This document shows positions 58,101-64,000 of a stretch of DNA of 64,000 bases, in pieces. Origin of the DNA: Gemmatimonas aurantiaca (GTDB taxonomy: Bacteria > Gemmatimonadota > Gemmatimonadetes > Gemmatimonadales > Gemmatimonadaceae). The notes under the pieces were generated by a model, which made no database searches, was not told where the DNA came from, and saw nothing but the letters and a program-made list of their open reading frames with translations. Where the stretch lies: NCBI RefSeq assembly GCF_037190085.1, contig NZ_JBBCJO010000012.1:647827-711826 (forward strand), written 5' to 3'. Positions within the stretch are counted from its first letter, which is position 1. Each line of letters starts with the position of its first letter. The translations under genes were made by a program, and so were the position numbers.

Positions 58101-58735
58101 CTCCGGCAGCTGTTCCCCGGCATGGTCAGTTGCATGGACGTGCAGCGATCGTTGCGCAGGCGCTGCACCTTCGACTCAAGACGGGCGTCGAGGGAAATCC
58201 CGAGATCCCCGAGGTCGCTGAACAGGTCGGCGGCGCGCTGCCCCACATCCCGGAAGGCCGTATCGGAGGCGGCGGGGGCCATCAGCACCAGGCTCCCCGG
58301 GAGCGCCGGCTGGGGGGACACTCCGGCCACTGCCGTAGCCGTCCCCGCGGACAGTCCGCTCCGGACGTCTTCCGTCCACCGGAGCCGGAGCCGTTCCTGA
58401 CCCTGCCGCGCCGTCGCCTGGGCGAGCCGGTCGGCCACCCGGGCCGGATCGGGACGCTCCAGGGGGCTGGACTCGAGACTGGGCTCGAATCCCCTGCGCG
58501 GGCCGGGGAGATGGAGGACCAGCGCATCGATGGCCCGCTGGGTGGCGGCGGACAGCGGGATCGGACGGGAGCGTTCCCCCGATCCGGGGAAGAGGAGGCT
58601 CCCTGAACTCACCGGGCTGCCCGACGGCGGGACGGCCGGACGCTCCTGGGCCTGCAGCCAGCCGGCTGGCGCTCCGACCACTGGGGCGAGGGCACTCCCC
58701 AGCAGCAGGGCCCATGTCAGGAACAGCCTGCGCAC
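52193..58735 (-). CDS. SprA-like giant outer-membrane protein (type 9 secretion translocon family)
   Basis: About 2180 aa. The start was set at a GTG with GGAG four bases upstream, giving a clear signal peptide (RRLFLTWALLLGSALAPVVGAPAGWLQAQ). SprA-type blocks: FDFQFNVRTGGVVADRFFIDVDYDSQRE; GNVTFQPPPSRFITSGIPSGNYGVQATGQFG; SYSPPPGVVEQPENRQSGYENTRVQ (SprA usually has a Y-x-PPGxxRE motif); DPSMLWIALVRPL; MANDTLELWVNDIRLSDV; and many beta-strand segments to the end (NVILSAVLQLRFFAGT). In Bacteroidota SprA is the 36-strand translocon of type 9 secretion. No PorV or other T9SS partner gene is nearby, so its role here is uncertain. It is divergent from lptF and lies upstream of comEA-pil on the same strand. 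Confidence 0.85.
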   Translation of the reverse strand: MRRLFLTWALLLGSALAPVVGAPAGWLQAQERPAVPPSGSPVSSGSLLFPGSGERSRPIPLSAATQRAIDALVLHLPGPRRGFEPSLESSPLERPDPARVADRLAQATARQGQERLRLRWTEDVRSGLSAGTATAVAGVSPQPALPGSLVLMAPAASDTAFRDVGQRAADLFSDLGDLGISLDARLESKVQRLRNDRCTSMQLTMPGNSCRSAPILPDFDFQFNVRTGGVVADRFFIDVDYDSQREFDASNNLSARYEGKPGEKLQRVEVGNVTFQPPPSRFITSGIPSGNYGVQATGQFGAMRFTSIVAQQKGNVSRDNIFTVGERTERQVDRIIEDIQIEQRRFFFSIDPRQLGGYPNIDLLNRPQMRQLAAALPDSIRPVRLYVYRQLIGATNQNPRGPQLAVRGARNPTRQTYELLRENVDYYVDPSMLWIALVRPLSANTERLAIAYEVNVGGRPGRNPGTGGTPDIEYTESPQYANLLWEPELQPTNTTYFLREIKSVYRLGGEDLRRQSLQLKLVTGTSGDQEKPIDPSRGETYLRLFGLAQATNPAAFDVENRVWPRPNDPNFRASFSGGAGQQKLIPDYFLVFPSLQPFARAGLAQPLANPANDTLYRYPNEYLYSAQRPQAIYRMMVSYQSEGGGDTQSIQLNTIQVRQNSERLVIDGRELTRNVDYQIDYDLGVISFMRPDTLFLRPRQVSVRYEENPLFTAAPTTIMGIASQFQLDKGQIAFTAISQRQRSNLNRPPLGFEPVGSLVAGVTSALQWDASALTNAIARIPFARSTSPSRVGLQAEFAMSKPQPNAAGQAYIESFEGSADRAVPLFESSWYFSSLPALGASLATSGSSIFTTARAATLAYQNNGVDASGGYPQFTIQQIDPSVRIVGNGVQPAEQLLWMTMYPLKTGGMLGYQPGSASRRYAWTVGDNSLLGPTPTGRRWRSLRTVLNPSGQDLSRTENVEFFVLVQSETAKLQRNPTLVFDFGDISENSVTFAPETLTVNAPTAAGAPADTTYRGKRLVGYDRLDSERDPLSRTFNAVENDRGLAGDVADTIVVVDRTGGAPVITTQFKVPLCSQSTRSAQLLGDSRANCTVRNNRLDEEDIDLDGQLNMPAASTDQEQLKRFIVDLSDRRNWTRVGRCFQQRDSSATGVVTDSLCWVQVRLNWRSPTEELNNPNDRRVRAMRLTMVSNTFADDDEFTRIALARFRLVGAPWLKRSVEPLSGMAGDSSGTVGGFVIASVIGTLDSTSTLSYSPPPGVVEQPENRQSGYENTRVQVNEQALRIQAGIPGRQFRPFDRAEAYLRFPEGTKTFMGYRSLRLWMRGRGNGWGVQGELNGYVKIGRDEHNFYMYRTPVNTGSSQSAWLPEIQVDLTRFQMLRAQLESAYLQGRADSLQCSGVDLELIKRSGAPPGGSNRRFAVCQDGYIVYTADPAVTPPNLAGVQELAVGIVRVDSVARGGSGIMANDTLELWVNDIRLSDVVDDIGFAGEIGLNMNAGDLADFRVNLSRRDPNFRQLNETPTFLTSNVVSMGTTLHLERALPARWGIALPLSVEYAGTGIEQLFINRTDVRAGSIDGVRNPGDRRLNYSMALRRIAPLQHGWYAPLVNGLSLNGMWSTGASQSTFQELTNSSYVVGGGLLLADESRESRLPGFLARILDVLPRGLRESQAITSFREQRVRWSPTQFRLTTSLARTSISSTSFTKAAASPTDTGEVVSALTHVWQNLAALTFRPTPGINADFTARQLLDLRDYRLDPWIVDSVNRGEVANAERVRFLGANLGLERERSFTSAFRFQPAMSTWLRPRVDFTSSFALNKDPNARTLLHEGDSTGMLRLPQRLGAANSFNVGTTLDLGRFFTQHSRDTSWVRRLGNMLAPIDVQWQQSLTSNYDNTAYIPGWGYQFGLGGVDAFRGLDARLATTAGRMRRATAVGSLNLPLSLRLQTRVENGTTETWTRRALDGFQAIITSTQTVYPDYSLRWSWRPQQLRKIISALNVDGSYAITEQETTIPNEMGGLADRSRLTSRRQPLSASVTWAFLGDLVTTARSSRESREDLRPGSIINGNTDRLSFNVGRTFPLPKSWNTRNGQLRANASYDSEENSSVVTGTTVTTGDGTLLLTAPAVLTNNGRRAYNLNANTDLTELLTFTLTGSRVVNFDRAYNRQTTNVILSAVLQLRFFAGTMR

Positions 58736-58878
58736 CGAACTCCGATCGTGGGGTACCAGCGGCAGCCCGCAGCGCCGTGATACGGTGTCACAAGAAAAAA
58801 TCGACTGCCGGTGCCGCGAATCCACCCGGGAACCGCGACACCCTTGATAAAGCGGGTGGTCTCCGGGGAATTTACGTC
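58736..58878. promoter_or_regulatory. Divergent promoter region (sprA / lptF)
   Basis: 143 bp between the two start codons must hold both promoters. The GGGGAA at about 58864-58869 is the lptF ribosome-binding site. AAGAAAAAATCGACTG (58791-58806) is the only AT-rich part. No confident -35/-10 pair could be assigned. Confidence 0.4.
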
Positions 58879-60618
58879 GTGAAGCTCCTTACCCGCTATG
58901 TCATCCGCGAGCACGTCGGGCCGCTGCTCTTTGCCCTGTCGGCGCTGACGTCACTTCTGATGTTGCAGTATGTGGCGCGCCAATTGGCCAATCTCGCCGG
59001 CAAGGGTCTGCCCTGGTCGGCCATCGGTCAGTTCTTCGTGCTGTCGCTGCCGTTCACCATCGCCATGACGATGCCCATGGCCGTCCTGGTGGCGACACTC
59101 TACGCGTTCGGTCGCATGGCGGCCGAACACGAGATCACGGCCTTCAAAGCCAGCGGTGTGCGTGTGCGCACGCTCATGCTGCCGGTACTCGGCTGCGCTT
59201 TGATCCTGTCGCTGGTGATGGTCTGGTTCAACGACCAGGTTCTGCCGGCGGCGAATCATCAGCTGAGCGTGCTGCAGCGGGACATCGCCCGCACCCGGCC
59301 CACGCTGGCCCTGCGTGAGCAGGCGCTCAATGCCATCACCGATCAGTTCTTCATGCGGGTCGCGCGCACGAACGCCGAGACCAACCGCATGTACGACGTG
59401 GTCATCTACGACCTGAGCGGAGGGCCCGAGCGCAAGACCATCTACGCCGACAGCGGCGTCTTTGCGCCGGGCACCAACAACCGCGACCTCCAGCTCACGC
59501 TGTTCGACGGTTTCGCGCAGGAGTTCGTGCGGGGCGATCCGCGCCGGCTCCAGCGCAGCTATTTCCAGTCACAGGTGATCCGCAAGGCCGGCGTGACGCA
59601 GGGGTATGAGGCGTCCACGTCGGACAGCTACAAAGGCGATCGCGAGATGACGGTGTGTGAACTCCACCGGAAATACCGAGCGGACGCCGTCGAGGTGGAG
59701 CGGATCCGCCAGGAATACATCTCCAACGCCCAGCTGCTCCGGAAAATGGGCGGTGGTGTCATCCGGGCCCCCAAGGCCCGTCCACGCGCCGAAGTGCTGG
59801 GCACCGCCTATTGCGAACGATTCCTTCCGGCAGTGAGCCGGCTCTTCCTGCCGAAGAAGGCCAAGGCGCAGGCGGGTCAGCCGCCGGTGAAGACGGATTC
59901 GCAACCCGTGCAACCGCCGGTGCAACCGGCCGTTCAACCTCCCGTGCAGCCGCCGGTCCAGACGGATTCGCAGGCCGTACAGCCGCCAGTGCCGCCACAG
60001 ATCGTTCCGCCGGGCACCGCGGAGCCCATCCAGCCCGCTCCGGGGCTTACCGCGCAGCAGGACTCGATTCTGCGTGCCTCGGGCATCGACCCCACACAAC
60101 AACCGGTCACCCCCCCCGCGACCCAGCCGACCGATTCGGTGGCGGTGGCCCGGGGCATGGTGAACGCCACCGGCGTCCAGCTCATCGCGCAACGGGAAGG
60201 ACTCGACAGCCTGGCCGTGGAGATCCACAAGAAGTTCGCGCTTTCCTTCGCCTGCTTCGTATTCGTCCTCTTCGGACCGCCGATCGCGCTGCGTTTCCCG
60301 CGGGGCGGGGTGGGCGTCACGATCGGGGTGAGCATCATCGTCTTCGGGCTCTACTATGTGTGCCTGATGGGCGGGGAAGCCCTGGCCGACAAGGGACGTT
60401 TGCCGGCGTTCGTGGCCATGTGGATGGCCAACGTGATCTTCACGCTCGTGGCGCTGGTGATGTTGTGGCGTGTCGAATCCACCACCGACACATCGCGTGG
60501 TGGCGGCCTGCGTGACTGGTGGATCGATCGAAAAGCCAGACGACAGTTGATGAAATCGATGAAGTCTTCGAAGACCTCCGGTGGAACGGGCGGCTCCGGC
60601 GCGGTGGCCACCGCATGA
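58879..60618 (+). CDS. lptF: LPS export permease, LptF/YjgP type, with Pro/Gln-rich insert
   Basis: 579 aa with a GTG start behind GGGGAA. Six membrane helices and a periplasmic beta-jellyroll are expected: VIREHVGPLLFALSALTSLLMLQYV and FFVLSLPFTIAMTMPMAVLVATLYAFGRM at the start, FACFVFVLFGPPIALRFP and IGVSIIVFGLYYVCLMGG near the end. Between residues about 330 and 410 lies a repeat-rich linker (VQPPVQPAVQPPVQ) that most LptF lack. It works with LptG, LptB and LptC to move LPS to the outer membrane. lptG overlaps its stop by ATGA. Confidence 0.92.
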   Translation: MKLLTRYVIREHVGPLLFALSALTSLLMLQYVARQLANLAGKGLPWSAIGQFFVLSLPFTIAMTMPMAVLVATLYAFGRMAAEHEITAFKASGVRVRTLMLPVLGCALILSLVMVWFNDQVLPAANHQLSVLQRDIARTRPTLALREQALNAITDQFFMRVARTNAETNRMYDVVIYDLSGGPERKTIYADSGVFAPGTNNRDLQLTLFDGFAQEFVRGDPRRLQRSYFQSQVIRKAGVTQGYEASTSDSYKGDREMTVCELHRKYRADAVEVERIRQEYISNAQLLRKMGGGVIRAPKARPRAEVLGTAYCERFLPAVSRLFLPKKAKAQAGQPPVKTDSQPVQPPVQPAVQPPVQPPVQTDSQAVQPPVPPQIVPPGTAEPIQPAPGLTAQQDSILRASGIDPTQQPVTPPATQPTDSVAVARGMVNATGVQLIAQREGLDSLAVEIHKKFALSFACFVFVLFGPPIALRFPRGGVGVTIGVSIIVFGLYYVCLMGGEALADKGRLPAFVAMWMANVIFTLVALVMLWRVESTTDTSRGGGLRDWWIDRKARRQLMKSMKSSKTSGGTGGSGAVATA

Positions 60619-61703
60619 GTCGCCGCCTCATCACACCACTCGATCGGTACATCGCAACCGAATTCGCGCGCATCTTCGGCGTGACCATCCTCGGGTTTCC
60701 GATCCTCGTCTTCGTCATCGATCTCGTCGACAATCTGCGGAAGTACACGGAACGCAAACTGCCGGCCAAAGCGGTCGCGCTGAGTTATCTGTACTGGATT
60801 CCCGACACGCTGTTCATGGTGCTGCCGGCGGCCGTGCTCTTCGCCACCGTGTTCTCCATCGGCACGTTCACGCGGTATTCCGAAATCACCGCTGCCAAGG
60901 CGTCGGGCATCAGCTTCTACCGGTTCATCGCCCCCATTCTGGTGATGGCGACGCTGGCCCTGGGTCTCGATCTCGCGTTCGGTGAAGTGGCGCCGCCGGC
61001 CAACGAACAGCGCCTCGATCTCCTCGAGAGCAATACGGCGGGTCGCCTCAACGACCGGTACAACTTCGCGTTTGCCAGCGACCGGGGCCGCATCTATCGC
61101 ATCTACACGCTGCATGTCGGTGAGGGGACCGTCGACAACATCGAAATCGAAGCGCGCGGTACGGACAAGAAGCCGGCCATGGTGCTGGCGGCGCGGCGCG
61201 GCGCCTGGAACAAGGCCACGCGGGAATGGCGCCTCGATTCGGGTGTGGTGCACGTGATCCCCGACCGTACGCGCGACATCACCTTCTCCTTCGACTCCCT
61301 GATCGACCGCAACTTTCACGAAACCCCCGTGGAATTGCGCTCGTCCGAACGTGATCCCAGCGAGATGCGGTTCGCGGAACTCACCCGCTTCATCAAGGTG
61401 CTGGAGCGGTCGGGTGCCGATGTGAACACCCTGCGGGTGGAGCGGATGCTGAAGATCGCCATTCCGGTGACCTGTCTCATCATCGCGCTCTTCGGTGCGC
61501 CACTGGCCACCAGCAGCCAGCGGGGTGGGGCCGCATATGGTATTGCGGTGAGTCTCGCCACCACGGTGCTCTTCCTGCTGCTGATCCAGCTCACGAAGGC
61601 CATCGGGGGCAAGGGTATCATGCAACCCGAGCTCGCGGCGTGGATTCCGAACGCCCTGGTGGGGCTCTTTGCCATCGTGCTGCTCGCCCGCGTGCGCACA
61701 TGA
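60615..61703 (+). CDS. lptG: LPS export permease, LptG/YjgQ type
   Basis: 362 aa, the usual length for LptG. The start codon overlaps the lptF stop (ATGA). Membrane segments: IFGVTILGFPILVFVIDLVDNL, YWIPDTLFMVLPAAVLFATVFSIG, FIAPILVMATLALGLDLAFG, then IAIPVTCLIIALFGAPLATS and ISLATTVLFLLLIQLTKA. The soluble middle part has the strand-rich periplasmic domain. LptF and LptG are the two permease halves of the LPS transporter; the ATPase LptB is not in this window. Confidence 0.94.
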   Translation: MSRRLITPLDRYIATEFARIFGVTILGFPILVFVIDLVDNLRKYTERKLPAKAVALSYLYWIPDTLFMVLPAAVLFATVFSIGTFTRYSEITAAKASGISFYRFIAPILVMATLALGLDLAFGEVAPPANEQRLDLLESNTAGRLNDRYNFAFASDRGRIYRIYTLHVGEGTVDNIEIEARGTDKKPAMVLAARRGAWNKATREWRLDSGVVHVIPDRTRDITFSFDSLIDRNFHETPVELRSSERDPSEMRFAELTRFIKVLERSGADVNTLRVERMLKIAIPVTCLIIALFGAPLATSSQRGGAAYGIAVSLATTVLFLLLIQLTKAIGGKGIMQPELAAWIPNALVGLFAIVLLARVRT

Positions 61704-62482
61704 GTCTTCTGGCCCTGGCCTCGAACAGGATTTCCGGTCTCCTGCACGCGCTCGGGCGTCGGGCGTATTTCGCGCGCGACATCGTACGCGGCGTACGCGA
61801 CCCCGGTACGTGGATTCCGGAAACGATCCGGCAGATGCAACGCATCGGGGTCGAGTCGGTGCCGCTCACCGTGATCGTGGCGGCGTTTCTCGGCGGCGTC
61901 ACGGCCTTCCAGACGCGCTACCAGCTCTTTGCCGGAGTGCAGTTGTCGGTGGTGGGACTCATCGCGCGTCAGAGCATCGTGCTGGAACTCGGTCCCCTGC
62001 TCACCGCGCTCGTACTGACGGGCCGTGTGGGCGCACGCATGACGGCCGAGATCGGCACGATGCGGGTGACCGAACAGATCGACGCGCTGGAGACGCTGGC
62101 CTTCGATCCGGTGGCATATCTCGCGCTTCCCCGGTTCGTGGCGGGTGTGGTGATGCTGCCCACGCTGGTCATTCTCGCCAACGCCACCGCCATCTTCAGT
62201 GCGTGGGCCACGCTCGTCCTGGCGACCGATGTGCGCACGTCGGATTTCGTGAGCGGTCTCCGACTGTCGTTCACGGCCTTCCAGGTCGTCTATTCCCTCA
62301 TCAAGGCGACGTGCTTCGGCGCGGCCATCTCTTTCGTGTGTTCGTACGAAGGCTACGTGACGGAGGCCGGCGCCGAGGGTGTCGGTCGCTCGACGGCGCT
62401 GGCCGTCGTCATCGCCTCGGTGTCGATCCTCGTGCTCGACGCCATCGTGGCCGCCGTGCTCGCTCCTTTCATTCAGGCCTGA
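61700..62482 (+). CDS. mlaE: MlaE-family lipid transport permease
   Basis: 260 aa. Start overlaps the lptG stop by ATGA. MlaE signature: GVESVPLTVIVAAFLGGVTAFQTRYQL, LELGPLLTALVLTGRVGARMTAEIGTMRVTEQIDALE (the conserved ExG/EQIDAL stretch), then RFVAGVVMLPTLVILANATAIF and FGAAISFVCSYEGY. It forms the membrane channel of the Mla phospholipid-transport ABC complex. It lies in an operon with LPS transport genes and mlaD, but the ATPase gene mlaF is absent from the window. Confidence 0.94.
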   Translation: MSLLALASNRISGLLHALGRRAYFARDIVRGVRDPGTWIPETIRQMQRIGVESVPLTVIVAAFLGGVTAFQTRYQLFAGVQLSVVGLIARQSIVLELGPLLTALVLTGRVGARMTAEIGTMRVTEQIDALETLAFDPVAYLALPRFVAGVVMLPTLVILANATAIFSAWATLVLATDVRTSDFVSGLRLSFTAFQVVYSLIKATCFGAAISFVCSYEGYVTEAGAEGVGRSTALAVVIASVSILVLDAIVAAVLAPFIQA

Positions 62483-62504
62483 TCCCCTCTTTATTCATTC
62501 GGTC

Positions 62505-63392
62505 ATGACCACCAAACGACGTGACGAAGTGCTGGTCGGCCTGCTGTTGCTGGTCGCCATCGTCATCGGACTCGGCGGCACCATCTGGATCGCCCGCGGC
62601 GGATTGTCGAAGGGCTATTCGATGTATGCGCGCTTCCCGTGGGGCGCGGGACTCAAGCAGGGGCAGCCGGTGCTGCTGGCCGGTGTGCAGGTGGGTTTCG
62701 TGGACGAGGTCAAACTCATCCCCGACGGAACGATCACCGTCACGCTGCAGATCCAGAAGGAACACCAGGTCCCCGCAGGCACGACCGCATCCGTGAAACC
62801 CAACGGCATCTTCGGCGATCAGCTCATCGCACTGCAACCGATCAAAGGCGCGCAGGGATACATGAGCCGGGGCGATACGATTCCCGTGGGTCCCGGTACG
62901 CCGGGCACCGATGAGTTGCTCACCAAGGGCGATTCCATCGCCGCCAATGTTCTCGCGCTGACCGACGAAACCCGCGCGCAGTTCGTGGCAGATGGCGGCG
63001 TGAAGGACATCCGCCGCACGGTGGCCGATCTCACGAAGCTGGTAGCGCAACTCAGCGCGGTCGCCACCGCCCAGTCGACACAGCTCACGAAGACGCAGGA
63101 GCAGCTCCGTCGCACCCTGGCGAGCATCGATTCCGTGAAGGTGGATTCGAGCGTGAAGAACGTGCAGGCCATGACGGCAAGCTTCGAGCAGCTGTCACGG
63201 GAGTTGCGCGAAACCAACGGCAAGGTCCAACTGGTGGTGGACAAGGTGTCCAACGGCAACGGCACCGCCGGGAAGCTGATGAACGATCCGGCGGTGTACA
63301 CGCGCATGGATTCGCTGCTGGCGCACATCGATGCCCTGGTGCTCGATCTGCAGAAGAATCCGCGGCGGTATATAAATTTGAAGATATTTTGA
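62505..63392 (+). CDS. mlaD: MlaD-family substrate-binding protein (MCE domain)
   Basis: 295 aa. A single N-terminal membrane helix (VLVGLLLLVAIVIGLGGTIWIA) anchors an MCE domain (ARFPWGAGLKQGQPVLLAGVQVGFVDEVKLIP ... VKPNGIFGDQLIALQP). A helical C-terminal region (about 150-295), typical of MCE proteins, follows. It forms a hexameric ring that carries phospholipids between membranes with MlaE. It starts 22 bp after mlaE. A strong terminator follows, so this gene ends the operon. Confidence 0.94.
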   Translation: MTTKRRDEVLVGLLLLVAIVIGLGGTIWIARGGLSKGYSMYARFPWGAGLKQGQPVLLAGVQVGFVDEVKLIPDGTITVTLQIQKEHQVPAGTTASVKPNGIFGDQLIALQPIKGAQGYMSRGDTIPVGPGTPGTDELLTKGDSIAANVLALTDETRAQFVADGGVKDIRRTVADLTKLVAQLSAVATAQSTQLTKTQEQLRRTLASIDSVKVDSSVKNVQAMTASFEQLSRELRETNGKVQLVVDKVSNGNGTAGKLMNDPAVYTRMDSLLAHIDALVLDLQKNPRRYINLKIF

Positions 63393-63400
63393 TGGATGAC

Positions 63401-63435
63401 AGAGGGCGGCGCTGTGGCGCCGCCCTCTGCTTTTG
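63401..63435 (+). terminator. Strong intrinsic terminator of the lptF-mlaD operon
   Basis: AGAGGGCGGCGC-TGTG-GCGCCGCCCTCT is a perfect 12-bp stem followed by GCTTTTGT, immediately after the mlaD stop. Confidence 0.92.
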
Positions 63436-63468
63436 TATCAAGAGGGAGCAGGGAGGAGCTGGTCAGGG
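63429..63468 (+). repeat. Left arm of the 40-bp inverted repeat framing the four-helix-bundle gene
   Basis: From GCTTTTGTATC to GGTCAGGG. Its reverse complement is at 63930-63969 with 38 of 40 bases identical. The arm includes the T-tract of the terminator at its outer end and encodes the last ten residues of the gene on the minus strand. Confidence 0.9.
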
Positions 63469-63854
63469 GGAGATTGATAGACACAGTCGGCGACATTTGC
63501 CTGTTTTAGGAGATAGTGGCGACGGAGACCGAAGAGCATGCGTCTGATCTGACGGAGTTCGTCGAGGGTCGACTCGCAGGTGCCAATGGCAGGGCAGAGT
63601 CGCATGGCGAGCAGCAGGTGAGTCTCCACTTCGAAATTGCTGCCGATGGCCACGGCCAAATGACGTGTGACGAGCCCGGGAGAGGGCTGGCCGACGCCTT
63701 CAGCGATATTGGCGGGAATGGACGCCACCGCGCGGCGCAGTTGGGTCGCGAGGCCAGGTGCTTTCCTCCCCTGGATTCTCCGCGCCACCGCGTGGATTTC
63801 CACCGCCAGGTCCATCGCGCGACGCCACACCTCGAGATTCGCCGGATTCTGCAT
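63438..63854 (-). CDS. Four-helix-bundle protein of the S23/IVP (rRNA intervening sequence) family
   Basis: About 138 aa. NPANLEVWRRAMDLAVEIHAVARRI, LATQLRRAVASIPANIAEGVGQ, HLAVAIGSNFEVETHLLLAM and LDELRQIRRMLFGLRRHYL match the family that includes proteins encoded in intervening sequences of 23S rRNA genes and many stand-alone homologues. No function is established. The start is uncertain; 63854 gives the family-typical N-terminus, while the frame stays open to 63965 through the right repeat arm. No ribosome-binding site is obvious. Both ends of the open frame lie inside the repeat arms. Confidence 0.82.
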   Translation of the reverse strand: MQNPANLEVWRRAMDLAVEIHAVARRIQGRKAPGLATQLRRAVASIPANIAEGVGQPSPGLVTRHLAVAIGSNFEVETHLLLAMRLCPAIGTCESTLDELRQIRRMLFGLRRHYLLKQANVADCVYQSPPDQLLPAPS

Positions 63855-63929
63855 GCCCGCACAGTGCACTCCCATTGGGTCGTGTGTATCACCATTTCCA
63901 CGCCTCCGTTCCCATTCTATCGCTCTCCT

Positions 63930-64000
<71 letters not shown>

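Noticed and set aside
56435..58606. Open frame of about 720 codons on the plus strand inside the SprA-like gene
   Set aside because: Arg/His/Gln-rich translation typical of an antisense frame; SprA on the minus strand explains the region.

Overview
The window is one stretch of GC-rich bacterial chromosome with about 48 protein-coding genes and no tRNA, rRNA, CRISPR array or intact insertion sequence that I could see. The best guess for the host is a member of Gemmatimonadota. This is an inference from the mix of features: high GC, didermic envelope genes (LptF/LptG, MlaE/MlaD, a TonB receptor), a very large SprA-like outer-membrane protein, a PEP-CTERM protein, two secreted M1 peptidases, and an ECF sigma factor paired with a membrane Ser/Thr kinase. 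The left edge cuts through a P1B-type metal ATPase. The right edge ends in about 30 consecutive G bases, which looks like a contig end or artefact.

Layout. 0-12.4 kb: metal ATPase, long inverted repeat, diguanylate cyclase, acyl-CoA dehydrogenase, SppA with a secreted TIM-barrel-like protein, TonB receptor, pilin-like protein, persulfide dioxygenase-rhodanese. 12.4-27.8 kb: winged-helix regulator, M1 peptidase, ArgJ, Ser/Thr kinase plus ECF sigma, amidase, ATP-grasp ligase, chemoreceptor, second M1 peptidase, thioredoxin-YtxJ fusion, Lrp regulator. 27.9-42.0 kb: Cys/Met-type PLP enzyme, DEDDh exonuclease, an ATPase-SARP regulator with reversed domain order, GH9 glycosidase divergent from a LytTR/LytS two-component pair, beta-propeller plus SGNH lipoprotein, PEP-CTERM protein. 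42.1-46.7 kb: an accessory patch with three unrelated toxin-antitoxin modules (YefM-YoeB, FitAB, RES-Xre) around a metallo-beta-lactamase-fold hydrolase. 46.7-58.7 kb: a minus-strand envelope and motility block, sprA-comEA-pilB-pilT-pilC, closed by a strong terminator. 58.9-63.4 kb: a tightly overlapped plus-strand envelope lipid operon, lptF-lptG-mlaE-mlaD, also closed by a strong terminator. 63.4-64 kb: a four-helix-bundle (S23/IVP family) gene framed by 40-bp inverted repeats.

How the genes work together. The right third is an envelope-building block: lipopolysaccharide export permeases and phospholipid-transport components on one strand, and the type IV pilus motor with a SprA-like translocon on the other. 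The left and middle parts are housekeeping and secreted degradative functions with sensing genes between them. The most unusual items are the RES-Xre module whose antitoxin carries a degenerate response-regulator receiver domain, and the repeat-bounded four-helix-bundle cassette at the right end.
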